The position numbers and the translations under genes were made by a program. The notes beneath the pieces were generated by a model, which was given only the letters and a program-made list of their open reading frames with translations, did not search any database and was not told the DNA's origin. Below, one piece after another: positions 25,571 through 40,263 of a stretch of 64,000 nt of DNA (position 1 is the stretch's first letter; each line of letters begins with the position of its first letter). Source of the stretch: Ulva prolifera (lineage: Eukaryota > Chlorophyta > Ulvophyceae > Ulvales > Ulvaceae); contig CM041198.1 of NCBI GenBank assembly GCA_023078555.1, positions 4,664,354 to 4,728,353 of the forward strand, given 5' to 3'.

Positions 25571-28500
25571 CCCGACAGGCTGGCACTCCATGTTGAATGC
25601 TTAACATGCAATCTCGACCTAGCAATCTCGCCCTAGCAATCTCGCCCTACACCTTTAAATCTCGCCCGACAGGCTGGCAGTCCATGTTGAATGCTTAACA
25701 GGTTATCTCGACCTAGCGATCTCGCCCTAGCAATCTTGCCCTAGCAATCTCGCCCTACACCTTTAAATCTCGCCCGACAGGCTGGCAGTCCATGTTGAAT
25801 GCTTAACAGGTTGTCTCGACCTAGCGATCTCGCCCTAGCAATCTTGCCCTAGCAATCTCGCCCTACACCTTTAAATCTCGCCCGACAGGCTGGCACTCCA
25901 TGTTGAATGCTTAACATGCAATCTCGACCTAGCGATCTCGCCCTAGCAATCTCGCCCTACCAATCTCGCCCAACACCTTTAAATCTCGCCCGACAGGCTG
26001 GCAGTCCATGTTGAATGCTCAACATGCAATCTCGACCTAGCAATCTCGCCCTAGCAATCTCGCCCAACACCTTTAAATCTCGCCCGACAGGCTGGCAGTC
26101 CATGTTGAATGCTCAACATGCAATCTCGACCTAGCAATCTCGCCCTAGCAATCTCGCCCTACACCTTTAAATCTCGCCCGACAGGCTGGCAGTCCATGTT
26201 GAATGCTTAACATGCAATCTCGCCCTAGCAATCTCGCCCTACACCTTTAAATCACTTCCCGACAGGCTGGCACTCCATGTTGAATGCTTAACATGCAATC
26301 TCGACCTAGCGATCTCGACCTAGCAATCTCGCCCTAGCAATCTCGCCCTACACCTTTAAATCTCGCCCGACAGGCTGGCAGTCCATGTTGAATGCTTAAC
26401 AGGTTATCTCGACCTAGCGATCTCGCCCTAGCAATCTCGCCCTACACCTTTAAATATCTCCCGACAGGCTGGCACTCCATGTTGAATGCTCAACAGGCAA
26501 TCTCGACTTGGCATTCTCGCCCTAGCATTCTCGCCCTAGCAATATCGCCCTAGCAATCTCGCCCTCCACCTTAAAATCTTGCCCGACAGGCTGGCAGTCC
26601 ATGTTGAATGCTTAACAGGTTATCTCGACCTAGCAATCTTGCCCTAGCAATCTCGCCCTACACCTTAAATCTCGCCCGACAGGCTGGCAGTCCATGTTGA
26701 ATGCTTAACAGGTTATCTCGACCTAGCAATCTTGCCCTAGCAATCTCGCCCTACACCTTAAATCTCGCCCGACAGGCTGGCAGTCCATGTTGAATGCTTA
26801 ACAGGTTATCTCGACCTAGCAATCTTGCCCTAGCAATCTCGCCCTACACCTTAAATCTCGCCCGACAGGCTGGCAGTCCATGTTGAATGCTTAACAGGTT
26901 ATCTCGACCTAGCAATCTCGCCTTAGCAATCTCGCCCTACACCTTTAAATCTCTCCCGGCAGGCTGGCACTCCATGTTGAATGCTTAACATGCAATCTCG
27001 ACCTAGCAATCTCGCCCTAGCAATCTCGCCCTAGCAACCTCGCCCTACACCTTTAAAACTCTCCCGACAGGCTGGCACTCCATGTTGAATGCTTAACATG
27101 CAATCTCGACCTAGCAATCTCGCACTAGCAATCTCGCCCTAGCAATCTCGCCCTACACCTTTAAATCTCTCCCGTCAGGCTGGCACTCCATGTTGAATGC
27201 TTAACATGCAATCTCGCCCTAGCAATCTCGCCCTAGCAATCTCGCCCTAGCAATCTCGCCCTACACCTTTAAATCTCTCCCGTCAGGCTGGCACTCCATG
27301 TTGAATGCTTAACATGCAATCTCGCCCTAGCAATCTCGCCCTAGCAATCTCGCCCTAGCAATCTCGCCCTAGCAATCTCGCCCTAGCAATCTCGCCCTAC
27401 ACCTTTAAATCTCTCCCGACAGGCTGGCACTCCATGTTGAATGCTTAACATGCAATCTCGACCTAGCAATCTCGCCCTAGCAATCTCGCCCTAGCAATCT
27501 CGCCCTACACCTTAAAATCTTGCCCGACAGGCTGGCAGTCCATGTTGAATGCTTAACAGGTTATCTCGACCTAGCGATCTCGCCCTAGCAATCTCGCCCT
27601 AGCGATCTCGCCCTAGCAATCTCGCCCTAGCAATCTCGCCCTAGCAACCTCGCCCTAGCAATCTCGCCCTAGCAATCTCGTCCTAGCAATCTCGCCCTAA
27701 ACCTTCAAATCTCTCCCGTTAGGCTGGCAATCCATGTTGAATGCTTAACATGCAATCTCGCCCTAGCAATCTCGCCCTAGCAATCTCGCCCTAGCAATCT
27801 CGCCCTACACCTTTAAATCTCTCCCGGCAGGCTGGCACTCCATGTTGAATGCTTAACATGCAATCTCGACCTAGCAATCTCGCCCTAGCAATCTCGCCCT
27901 AGCAACCTCGCCCTACACCTTTAAACCTCTCCCGACAGGCTGGCACTCCATGTTGAATGCTTAACATGCAATCTCGACCTAGCAATCTCGCACTAGCAAT
28001 CTCACCCTAGCAATCTCGCCCTACACCTTCAATCTCTCCCGTCAGGCTGGCACTCCATGTTGAATGCTTAACATGCAATCTCGCCCTAGCAATCTCGCCC
28101 TAGCAATCTCGCCCTAGCAATCTCGCCCTAGCAATCTCGCCCTAGCAATCTCGCCCTAGCAATCTCGCCCTACACCTTTAAATCTCTCCCGTCAGGCTGG
28201 CACTCCATGTTGAATGCTTAACATGCAATCTCGACCTAGCAATCTCGCCCTAGCAATCTCGCCCTACACCTTTAAATCTCGCCCGACAGGCTGGCAGTCC
28301 ATGTTGAATGCTTAACAGGTTATCTCGACCTAGCGATCTCGCCCTAGCAATCTTGCCCTAGCAATCTCGCCCTACACCTTTAAATCTCGCCCGACAGGCT
28401 GGCAGTCCATGTTGAATGCTTAACAGGTTGTCTCGACCTAGCGATCTCGCCCTAGCAATCTTGCCCTAGCAATCTCGCCCTACACCTTTAAATCTCGCCC

Positions 28501-30776
28501 GACAGGCTGGCACTCCATGTTGAATGCTTAACATGCAATCTCGACCTAGCGATCTCGCCCTAGCAATCTCGCCCTACCAATCTCGCCCAACACCTTTAAA
28601 TCTCGCCCGACAGGCTGGCAGTCCATGTTGAATGCTCAACATGCAATCTCGACCTAGCAATCTCGCCCTAGCAATCTCGCCCAACACCTTTAAATCTCGC
28701 CCGACAGGCTGGCAGTCCATGTTGAATGCTCAACATGCAATCTCGACCTAGCAATCTCGCCCTAGCAATCTCGCCCTACACCTTTAAATCTCGCCCGACA
28801 GGCTGGCAGTCCATGTTGAATGCTTAACATGCAATCTCGCCCTAGCAATCTCGCCCTACACCTTTAAATCACTTCCCGACAGGCTGGCACTCCATGTTGA
28901 ATGCTTAACATGCAATCTCGACCTAGCGATCTCGACCTAGCAATCTCGCCCTAGCAATCTCGCCCTACACCTTTAAATCTCGCCCGACAGGCTGGCAGTC
29001 CATGTTGAATGCTTAACAGGTTATCTCGACCTAGCGATCTCGCCCTAGCAATCTCGCCCTACACCTTTAAATATCTCCCGACAGGCTGGCACTCCATGTT
29101 GAATGCTCAACAGGCAATCTCGACTTGGCATTCTCGCCCTAGCATTCTCGCCCTAGCAATATCGCCCTAGCAATCTCGCCCTCCACCTTAAAATCTTGCC
29201 CGACAGGCTGGCAGTCCATGTTGAATGCTTAACAGGTTATCTCGACCTAGCAATCTTGCCCTAGCAATCTCGCCCTACACCTTAAATCTCGCCCGACAGG
29301 CTGGCAGTCCATGTTGAATGCTTAACAGGTTATCTCGACCTAGCAATCTTGCCCTAGCAATCTCGCCCTACACCTTAAATCTCGCCCGACAGGCTGGCAG
29401 TCCATGTTGAATGCTTAACAGGTTATCTCGACCTAGCAATCTTGCCCTAGCAATCTCGCCCTACACCTTAAATCTCGCCCGACAGGCTGGCAGTCCATGT
29501 TGAATGCTTAACAGGTTATCTCGACCTAGCAATCTCGCCTTAGCAATCTCGCCCTACACCTTTAAATCTCTCCCGGCAGGCTGGCACTCCATGTTGAATG
29601 CTTAACATGCAATCTCGACCTAGCAATCTCGCCCTAGCAATCTCGCCCTAGCAACCTCGCCCTACACCTTTAAACCTCTCCCGACAGGCTGGCACTCCAT
29701 GTTGAATGCTTAACATGCAATCTCGACCTAGCAATCTCGCACTAGCAATCTCGCCCTAGCAATCTCGCCCTACACCTTTAAATCTCTCCCGTCAGGCTGG
29801 CACTCCATGTTGAATGCTTAACATGCAATCTCGCCCTAGCAATCTCGCCCTAGCAATCTCGCCCTAGCAATCTCGCCCTACACCTTTAAATCTCTCCCGT
29901 CAGGCTGGCACTCCATGTTGAATGCTTAACATGCAATCTCGCCCTAGCAATCTCGCCCTAGCAATCTCGCCCTAGCAATCTCGCCCTAGCAATCTCGCCC
30001 TAGCAATCTCGCCCTACACCTTTAAATCTCTCCCGACAGGCTGGCACTCCATGTTGAATGCTTAACATGCAATCTCGACCTAGCAATCTCGCCCTAGCAA
30101 TCTCGCCCTAGCAATCTCGCCCTACACCTTAAAATCTTGCCCGACAGGCTGGCAGTCCATGTTGAATGCTTAACAGGTTATCTCGACCTAGCGATCTCGC
30201 CCTAGCAATCTCGCCCTAGCGATCTCGCCCTAGCAATCTCGCCCTAGCAATCTCGCCCTAGCAACCTCGCCCTAGCAATCTCGCCCTAGCAATCTCGTCC
30301 TAGCAATCTCGCCCTAAACCTTCAAATCTCTCCCGTTAGGCTGGCAATCCATGTTGAATGCTTAACATGCAATCTCGCCCTAGCAATCTCGCCCTAGCAA
30401 TCTCGCCCTAGCAATCTCGCCCTACACCTTTAAATCTCTCCCGGCAGGCTGGCACTCCATGTTGAATGCTTAACATGCAATCTCGACCTAGCAATCTCGC
30501 CCTAGCAATCTCGCCCTAGCAACCTCGCCCTACACCTTTAAACCTCTCCCGACAGGCTGGCACTCCATGTTGAATGCTTAACATGCAATCTCGACCTAGC
30601 AATCTCGCACTAGCAATCTCACCCTAGCAATCTCGCCCTACACCTTCAATCTCTCCCGTCAGGCTGGCACTCCATGTTGAATGCTTAACATGCAATCTCG
30701 CCCTAGCAATCTCGCCCTAGCAATCTCGCCCTAGCAATCTCGCCCTAGCAATCTCGCCCTAGCAATCTCGCCCTAC
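25571..30776. repeat. 2,617-bp higher-order unit, tandem pair
   Basis: Four rare landmarks repeat at exactly 2,617 bp: CAGGTTGTCTCG (25,813 and 28,430), GACTTGG (26,505 and 29,122), GCCCTAAACC (27,694 and 30,311) and CTCACCCTAG (28,001 and 30,618). Copies differ at isolated bases, such as AAAACTC near 27,057. The match ends at 28,076/30,693, where the tracts hold seven and six monomers. Confidence 0.9.
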
Positions 30777-31041
30777 ACCTTTAAATCTCTCCCGGCAGGC
30801 TGGCACTCCATGTTGAATGCTTAACATGCAATCTCGACCTAGCAATCTCGCCCTAGCAATCTCGCCCTAGCAACCTCGCCCTACACCTTTAAACCTCTCC
30901 CGACAGGCTGGCACTCCATGTTGAATGCTTAACATGCAATCTCGACCTAGCAATCTCGCACTAGCAATCTCACCCTAGCAATCTCGCCCTACACCTTCAA
31001 TCTCTCCCGTCAGGCTGGCACTCCATGTTGAATGCTTAACA
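30425..31041. repeat. 351-bp local duplication with CTCACCC monomer
   Basis: A GGCAGG spacer, an AAACCTC spacer and a TTCAATC spacer with the rare monomer CTCACCCTAG (30,618 and 30,969) repeat at 351 bp. The same duplicated pair appears 2,907 bp downstream, so the 351-bp event came first and was then copied. The start overlaps the end of the 2,617-bp pair. Confidence 0.84.
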
Positions 31042-34000
31042 TGCAATCTCGACCTAGCAATCTCGACCTATCCATCTCGCCCAAGCAATCTCGCCCTAGC
31101 AACCTCGCCCTACACCTTTAAATCTCTCCCGGCAGGCTGGCACTCCATGTTGAATGCTTAACATGCAATCTCGACCTAGCAATCTCGCCCTAGCAATCTT
31201 GCCCTAGCAACCTCGCCCTACACCTTTAAACCTCTCCCGACAGGCTGGCACTCCATTTTGAATGCTTAACATGCAATCTCGACCTAGCAATCTCGCACTA
31301 GCAATCTCGCCCTAGCAATCTCGCCCTACACCTTCAATCTCTCCCGTCAGGCTGGCACTCCATGTTGAATGCTTAACATGCAATCTCGCCCTAGCAATCT
31401 CGCCCTAGCAATCTCGCCCTAGCAATCTCGCCCTAGCAATCTCGCCCTAGCAATCTCGCCCTAGCAATCTCGCCCTACACCTTTAAATCTCTCCCGTCAG
31501 GCTGGCACTCCATGTTGAATGCTTAACATGCAATCTCGACCTAGCAATCTCGACCTATCCATCTCGCCCAAGCAATCTCGCCCTAGCAACCTCGCCCTAC
31601 ACCTTTAAACCTCTCCCGACAGGCTGGCACTCCATGTTGAATGCTTAACATGCAATCTCGACCTAGCAATCTCGCACTAGCAATCTCGCCCTACACCTTT
31701 AAATCTCTCCCGTCAGGCTGGCACTCCATGTTGAATGCTTAACATGCAATCTCGCCCTAGCAATCTCGCCCTAGCAATCTCGCCCTAGCAATCTCGCCCT
31801 AGCAATCTCGCCCTAGCAATCTCGCCCTACACCTTTAAATCTCTCCCGACAGGCTGGCACTCCATGTTGAATGCTTAACATGCAATCTCGACCTAGCAAT
31901 CTCGCCCTAGAAATCTCGCCCTACACCTTTAAATCTCGCCCGACAGGCTGGCAGTCCATGTTGAATGCTTAACAGGTTATCTCGACCTAGCGATCTCGCC
32001 CTAGCAATCTTGCCCTAGCAATCTCGCCCTACACCTTTAAATCTCGCCCGACAGGCTGGCACTCCATGTTGAATGCTTAACATGCAATCTCGACCTAGCG
32101 ATCTCGCCCTAGCAATCTCGCCCTACCAATCTCGCCCAACACCTTTAAATCTCGCCCGACAGGCTGGCAGTCCATGTTGAATGCTCAACATGCAATCTCG
32201 ACCTAGCAATCTCGCCCTAGCAATCTCGCCCAACACCTTTAAATCTCGCCCGACAGGCTGGCAGTCCATGTTGAATGCTCAACATGCAATCTCGACCTAG
32301 CAATCTCGCCCTAGCAATCTCGCCCTACACCTTTAAATCTCGCCCGACAGGCTGGCAGTCCATGTTGAATGCTTAACATGCAATCTCGCCCTAGCAATCT
32401 CGCCCTACACATTTAAATCACTTCCCGACAGGCTGGCACTCCATGTTGAATGCTTAACATGCAATCTCGACCTAGCGATCTCGCCCTAGCAATCTCGCCC
32501 TAGCAATCTCGCCCTACACCTTAAAATCTTGCCCGACAGGCTGGCAGTCCATGTTGAATGCTTAACAGGTTATCTCGACCTAGCGATCTCGCCCTAGCAA
32601 TCTCGCCCTAGCGATCTCGCCCTAGCAATCTCGCCCTAGCAATCTCGCCCTAGCAACCTCGCCCTAGCAATCTCGCCCTAGCAATCTCGTCCTAGCAATC
32701 TCGCCCTACACCTTCAAATCTCTCCCGTTAGGCTGGCACTCCATGTTGAATGCTTAACATGCAATCTCGCCCTAGCAATCTCGCCCTAGCAATCTCGCCC
32801 TAGCAATCTCGCCCTACACCTTTAAATCTCTCCCGGCAGGCTGGCACTCCATGTTGAATGCTTAACATGCAATCTCGACCTAGCAATCTCGCCCTAGCAA
32901 TCTCGCCCTAGCAACCTCGCCCTACACCTTTAAACCTCTCCCGACAGGCTGGCACTCCATGTTGAATGCTTAACATGCAATCTCGACCTAGCAATCTCGC
33001 ACTAGCAATCTCGCCCTAGCAATCTCGCCCTACACCTTCAATCTCTCCCGTCAGGCTGGCAGTCCATGTTGAATGCTTAACAGGTTATCTCGACCTAGCG
33101 ATCTCGCCCTAGCAATCTCGCCCTAGCGATCTCGCCCTAGCAATCTCGCCCTAGCAATCTCGCCCTAGCAACCTCGCCCTAGCAATCTCGCCCTAGCAAT
33201 CTCGTCCTAGCAATCTCGCCCTAAACCTTCAAATCTCTCCCGTTAGGCTGGCAATCCATGTTGAATGCTTAACATGCAATCTCGCCCTAGCAATCTCGCC
33301 CTAGCAATCTCGCCCTAGCAATCTCGCCCTACACCTTTAAATCTCTCCCGGCAGGCTGGCACTCCATGTTGAATGCTTAACATGCAATCTCGACCTAGCA
33401 ATCTCGCCCTAGCAATCTCGCCCTAGCAACCTCGCCCTACACCTTTAAACCTCTCCCGACAGGCTGGCACTCCATGTTGAATGCTTAACATGCAATCTCG
33501 ACCTAGCAATCTCGCACTAGCAATCTCACCCTAGCAATCTCGCCCTACACCTTCAATCTCTCCCGTCAGGCTGGCACTCCATGTTGAATGCTTAACATGC
33601 AATCTCGCCCTAGCAATCTCGCCCTAGCAATCTCGCCCTAGCAATCTCGCCCTAGCAATCTCGCCCTAGCAATCTCGCCCTACACCTTTAAATCTCTCCC
33701 GGCAGGCTGGCACTCCATGTTGAATGCTTAACATGCAATCTCGACCTAGCAATCTCGCCCTAGCAATCTCGCCCTAGCAACCTCGCCCTACACCTTTAAA
33801 CCTCTCCCGACAGGCTGGCACTCCATGTTGAATGCTTAACATGCAATCTCGACCTAGCAATCTCGCACTAGCAATCTCACCCTAGCAATCTCGCCCTACA
33901 CCTTCAATCTCTCCCGTCAGGCTGGCACTCCATGTTGAATGCTTAACATGCAATCTCGACCTAGCAATCTCGACCTATCCATCTCGCCCAAGCAATCTCG

Positions 34001-34533
34001 CCCTAGCAACCTCGCCCTACACCTTTAAATCTCTCCCGGCAGGCTGGCACTCCATGTTGAATGCTTAACATGCAATCTCGACCTAGCAATCTCGCCCTAG
34101 CAATCTTGCCCTAGCAACCTCGCCCTACACCTTTAAACCTCTCCCGACAGGCTGGCACTCCATTTTGAATGCTTAACATGCAATCTCGACCTAGCAATCT
34201 CGCACTAGCAATCTCGCCCTAGCAATCTCGCCCTACACCTTCAATCTCTCCCGTCAGGCTGGCACTCCATGTTGAATGCTTAACATGCAATCTCGACCTA
34301 GCAATCTCGCCCTAGAAATCTCGCCCTACACCTTTAAATCTCGCCCGACAGGCTGGCAGTCCATGTTGAATGCTTAACAGGTTATCTCGACCTAGCGATC
34401 TCGCCCTAGCAATCTTGCCCTAGCAATCTCGCCCTACACCTTTAAATCTCGCCCGACAGGCTGGCACTCCATGTTGAATGCTTAACATGCAATCTCGACC
34501 TATCCATCTCGCCCAAGCAATCTCGCCCTAGCA
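31042..34533. repeat. Segment with 2,907-bp offset copy and crossover junction
   Basis: 33.07-34.3 kb repeats 30.16-31.4 kb at 2,907 bp (GCCCTAAACC 30,311 and 33,218; CATTTTG 31,254 and 34,161). The left edge of the copy falls inside a hybrid spacer at about 33,052-33,060. CATTTTG, a change in the left arm of the inverted repeat, is confined to 31-37.3 kb. Confidence 0.84.
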
Positions 34534-37000
34534 ACCTCGCCCTACACCTTTAAACCTCTCCCGACAGGCTGGCACTCCATTTTGAATGCTTAACATGCAA
34601 TCTCGACCTAGCAATCTCGCACTAGCAATCTCGCCCTAGCAATCTCGCCCTACACCTTCAATCTCTCCCGTCAGGCTGGCACTCCATGTTGAATGCTTAA
34701 CATGCAATCTCGCCCTAGCAATCTCGCCCTAGCAATCTCGCCCTAGCAATCTCGCCCTAGCAATCTCGCCCTAGCAATCTCGCCCTAGCAATCTCGCCCT
34801 ACACCTTTAAATCTCTCCCGTCAGGCTGGCACTCCATGTTGAATGCTTAACATGCAATCTCGACCTAGCAATCTCGACCTATCCATCTCGCCCAAGCAAT
34901 CTCGCCCTAGCAACCTCGCCCTACACCTTTAAACCTCTCCCGACAGGCTGGCACTCCATGTTGAATGCTTAACATGCAATCTCGACCTAGCAATCTCGCA
35001 CTAGCAATCTCGCCCTACACCTTTAAATCTCTCCCGTCAGGCTGGCACTCCATGTTGAATGCTTAACATGCAATCTCGCCCTAGCAATCTCGCCCTAGCA
35101 ATCTCGCCCTAGCAATCTCGCCCTAGCAATCTCGCCCTAGCAATCTCGCCCTACACCTTTAAATCTCTCCCGACAGGCTGGCACTCCATGTTGAATGCTT
35201 AACATGCAATCTCGACCTAGCAATCTCGCCCTAGAAATCTCGCCCTACACCTTTAAATCTCGCCCGACAGGCTGGCAGTCCATGTTGAATGCTTAACAGG
35301 TTATCTCGACCTAGCGATCTCGCCCTAGCAATCTTGCCCTAGCAATCTCGCCCTACACCTTTAAATCTCGCCCGACAGGCTGGCACTCCATGTTGAATGC
35401 TTAACATGCAATCTCGACCTAGCGATCTCGCCCTAGCAATCTCGCCCTACCAATCTCGCCCAACACCTTTAAATCTCGCCCGACAGGCTGGCAGTCCATG
35501 TTGAATGCTCAACATGCAATCTCGACCTAGCAATCTCGCCCTAGCAATCTCGCCCAACACCTTTAAATCTCGCCCGACAGGCTGGCAGTCCATGTTGAAT
35601 GCTCAACATGCAATCTCGACCTAGCAATCTCGCCCTAGCAATCTCGCCCTACACCTTTAAATCTCGCCCGACAGGCTGGCAGTCCATGTTGAATGCTTAA
35701 CATGCAATCTCGCCCTAGCAATCTCGCCCTACACATTTAAATCACTTCCCGACAGGCTGGCACTCCATGTTGAATGCTTAACATGCAATCTCGACCTAGC
35801 GATCTCGCCCTAGCAATCTCGCCCTAGCAATCTCGCCCTACACCTTAAAATCTTGCCCGACAGGCTGGCAGTCCATGTTGAATGCTTAACAGGTTATCTC
35901 GACCTAGCGATCTCGCCCTAGCAATCTCGCCCTAGCGATCTCGCCCTAGCAATCTCGCCCTAGCAATCTCGCCCTAGCAACCTCGCCCTAGCAATCTCGC
36001 CCTAGCAATCTCGTCCTAGCAATCTCGCCCTACACCTTCAAATCTCTCCCGTTAGGCTGGCACTCCATGTTGAATGCTTAACATGCAATCTCGCCCTAGC
36101 AATCTCGCCCTAGCAATCTCGCCCTAGCAATCTCGCCCTACACCTTTAAATCTCTCCCGGCAGGCTGGCACTCCATGTTGAATGCTTAACATGCAATCTC
36201 GACCTAGCAATCTCGCCCTAGCAATCTCGCCCTAGCAACCTCGCCCTACACCTTTAAACCTCTCCCGACAGGCTGGCACTCCATGTTGAATGCTTAACAT
36301 GCAATCTCGACCTAGCAATCTCGCACTAGCAATCTCGCCCTAGCAATCTCGCCCTACACCTTCAATCTCTCCCGTCAGGCTGGCAGTCCATGTTGAATGC
36401 TTAACAGGTTATCTCGACCTAGCGATCTCGCCCTAGCAATCTCGCCCTAGCGATCTCGCCCTAGCAATCTCGCCCTAGCAATCTCGCCCTAGCAACCTCG
36501 CCCTAGCAATCTCGCCCTAGCAATCTCGTCCTAGCAATCTCGCCCTAAACCTTCAAATCTCTCCCGTTAGGCTGGCAATCCATGTTGAATGCTTAACATG
36601 CAATCTCGCCCTAGCAATCTCGCCCTAGCAATCTCGCCCTAGCAATCTCGCCCTACACCTTTAAATCTCTCCCGGCAGGCTGGCACTCCATGTTGAATGC
36701 TTAACATGCAATCTCGACCTAGCAATCTCGCCCTAGCAATCTCGCCCTAGCAACCTCGCCCTACACCTTTAAACCTCTCCCGACAGGCTGGCACTCCATG
36801 TTGAATGCTTAACATGCAATCTCGACCTAGCAATCTCGCACTAGCAATCTCACCCTAGCAATCTCGCCCTACACCTTCAATCTCTCCCGTCAGGCTGGCA
36901 CTCCATGTTGAATGCTTAACATGCAATCTCGCCCTAGCAATCTCGCCCTAGCAATCTCGCCCTAGCAATCTCGCCCTAGCAATCTCGCCCTAGCAATCTC
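34534..37000. repeat. Copy of 31.2-33.7 kb at offset 3,324
   Basis: CATTTTG (31,254 and 34,578), CTAGAAATCTC (31,911 and 35,235), the TTCAAATC spacer (32,742 and 36,066), the hybrid spacer (33,065 and 36,389), GCCCTAAACC (33,218 and 36,542) and CTCACCC (33,525 and 36,849) all align at 3,324 bp. The hybrid spacer was therefore copied after it formed. The match ends at tracts of six and seven monomers. Confidence 0.88.
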
Positions 37001-40000
37001 GCCCTAGCAATCTCGCCCTACACCTTTAAATCTCTCCCGTCAGGCTGGCACTCCATGTTGAATGCTTAACATGCAATCTCGACCTAGCAATCTCGACCTA
37101 TCCATCTCGCCCAAGCAATCTCGCCCTAGCAACCTCGCCCTACACCTTTAAATCTCTCCCGGCAGGCTGGCACTCCATGTTGAATGCTTAACATGCAATC
37201 TCGACCTAGCAATCTCGCCCTAGCAATCTTGCCCTAGCAACCTCGCCCTACACCTTTAAACCTCTCCCGACAGGCTGGCACTCCATTTTGAATGCTTAAC
37301 ATGCAATCTCGACCTAGCAATCTCGCACTAGCAATCTCGCCCTAGCAATCTCGCCCTACACCTTCAATCTCTCCCGTCAGGCTGGCACTCCATGTTGAAT
37401 GCTTAACATGCAATCTCGCCCTAGCAATCTCGCCCTAGCAATCTCGCCCTAGCAATCTCGCCCTAGCAATCTCGCCCTAGCAATCTCGCCCTAGCAATCT
37501 CGCCCTACACCTTTAAATCTCTCCCGTCAGGCTGGCACTCCATGTTGAATGCTTAACATGCAATCTCGACCTAGCAATCTCGACCTATCCATCTCGCCCA
37601 AGCAATCTCGCCCTAGCAACCTCGCCCTACACCTTTAAACCTCTCCCGACAGGCTGGCACTCCATGTTGAATGCTTAACATGCAATCTCGACCTAGCAAT
37701 CTCGCACTAGCAATCTCGCCCTAGCAATCTCGCCCTACACCTTTAAATCTCTCCCGTCAGGCTGGCACTCCATGTTGAATGCTTAACATGCAATCTCGCC
37801 CTAGCAATCTCGCCCTAGCAATCTCGCCCTAGCAATCTCGCCCTAGCAATCTCGCCCTAGCAATCTCGCCCTACACCTTTAAATCTCTCCCGACAGGCTG
37901 GCACTCCATGTTGAATGCTTAACATGCAATCTCGACCTAGCAATCTCGCCCTAGAAATCTCGCCCTACACCTTTAAATCTCGCCCGACAGGCTGGCAGTC
38001 CATGTTGAATGCTTAACAGGTTATCTCGACCTAGCGATCTTGCCCTAGCAATCTTGCCCTAGCAATCTCGCCCTACACCTTTAAATCTCGCCCGACAGGC
38101 TGGCACTCCATGTTGAATGCTTAACATGCAATCTCGACCTAGCGATCTCGCCCTAGCAATCTCGCCCTACCAATCTCGCCCAACACCTTTAAATCTCGCC
38201 CGACAGGCTGGCAGTCCATGTTGAATGCTCAACATGCAATCTCGACCTAGCAATCTCGCCCTAGCAATCTCGCCCAACACCTTTAAATCTCGCCCGACAG
38301 GCTGGCAGTCCATGTTGAATGCTCAACATGCAATCTCGACCTAGCAATCTCGCCCTAGCAATCTCGCCCTACACCTTTAAATCTCGCCCGACAAGCTGGC
38401 AGTCCATGTTGAATGCTTAACATGCAATCTCGCCCTAGCAATCTCGCCCTACACATTTAAATCACTTCCCGACAGGCTGGCACTCCATGTTGAATGCTTA
38501 ACATGCAATCTCGACCTAGCGATCTCGCCCTAGCAATCTCGCCCTAGCAATCTCGCCCTACACCTTAAAATCTTGCCCGACAGGCTGGCAGTCCATGTTG
38601 AATGCTTAACAGGTTATCTCGACCTAGCGATCTCGCCCTAGCAATCTCGCCCTAGCGATCTCGCCCTAGCAATCTCGCCCTAGCAATCTCGCCCTAGCAA
38701 CCTCGCCCTAGCAATCTCGCCCTAGCAATCTCGTCCTAGCAATCTCGCCCTACACCTTCAAATCTCTCCCGTTAGGCTGGCACTCCATGTTGAATGCTTA
38801 ACATGCAATCTCGCCCTAGCAATCTCGCCCTAGCAATCTCGCCCTAGCAATCTCGCCCTACACCTTTAAATCTCTCCCGGCAGGCTGGCACTCCATGTTG
38901 AATGCTTAACATGCAATCTCGACCTAGCAATCTCGCCCTAGCAATCTCGCCCTAGCAACCTCGCCCTACACCTTTAAACCTCTCCCGACAGGCTGGCACT
39001 CCATGTTGAATGCTTAACATGCAATCTCGACCTAGCAATCTCGCACTAGCAATCTCGCCCTAGCAATCTCGCCCTACACCTTCAATCTCTCCCGTCAGGC
39101 TGGCACTCCATGTTGAATGCTTAACATGCAATCTCGCCCTAGCAATCTCGCCCTAGCAATCTCGCCCTAGCAATCTCGCCCTAGCAATCTCGCCCTACAC
39201 CTTTAAATCTCTCCCGTCAGGCTGGCACTCCATGTTGAATGCTTAACATGCAATCTCGACCTAGCAATCTCGACCTATCCATCTCGCCCAAGCAATCTCG
39301 CCCTAGCAACCTCGCCCTACACCTTTAAACCTCTCCCGACAGGCTGGCACTCCATGTTGAATGCTTAACATGCAATCTCGACCTAGCAATCTCGCACTAG
39401 CAATCTCGCCCTAGCAATCTCGCCCTACACCTTTAAATCTCTCCCGTCAGGCTGGCACTCCATGTTGAATGCTTAACATGCAATCTCGCCCTAGCAATCT
39501 CGCCCTAGCAATCTCGCCCTAGCAATCTCGCCCTAGCAATCTCGCCCTACACCTTTAAATCTCTCCCGACAGGCTGGCACTCCATGTTGAATGCTTAACA
39601 TGCAATCTCGACCTAGCAATCTCGCCCTAGAAATCTCGCCCTACACCTTTAAATCTCGCCCGACAGGCTGGCAGTCCATGTTGAATGCTTAACAGGTTAT
39701 CTCGACCTAGCGATCTCGCCCTAGCAATCTTGCCCTAGCAATCTCGCCCTACACCTTTAAATCTCGCCCGACAGGCTGGCACTCCATGTTGAATGCTTAA
39801 CATGCAATCTCGCCCTAGCAATCTCGCCCTAGCAACCTCGCCCTAGCAATCTCGCCCTAGCAATCTCGTCCTAGCAATCTCGCCCTACACCTTCAAATCT
39901 CTCCCGTTAGGCTGGCACTCCATGTTGAATGCTTAACATGCAATCTCGCCCTAGCAATCTCGCCCTAGCAATCTCGCCCTAGCAATCTCGCCCTACACCT

Positions 40001-40263
40001 TTAAATCTCTCCCGGCAGGCTGGCACTCCATGTTGAATGCTTAACATGCAATCTCGACCTAGCAATCTCGCCCTAGCAATCTCGCCCTAGCAACCTCGCC
40101 CTACACCTTTAAACCTCTCCCGACAGGCTGGCACTCCATGTTGAATGCTTAACATGCAATCTCGACCTAGCAATCTCGCACTAGCAATCTCGCCCTAGCA
40201 ATCTCGCCCTACACCTTCAATCTCTCCCGTCAGGCTGGCACTCCATGTTGAATGCTTAACATG

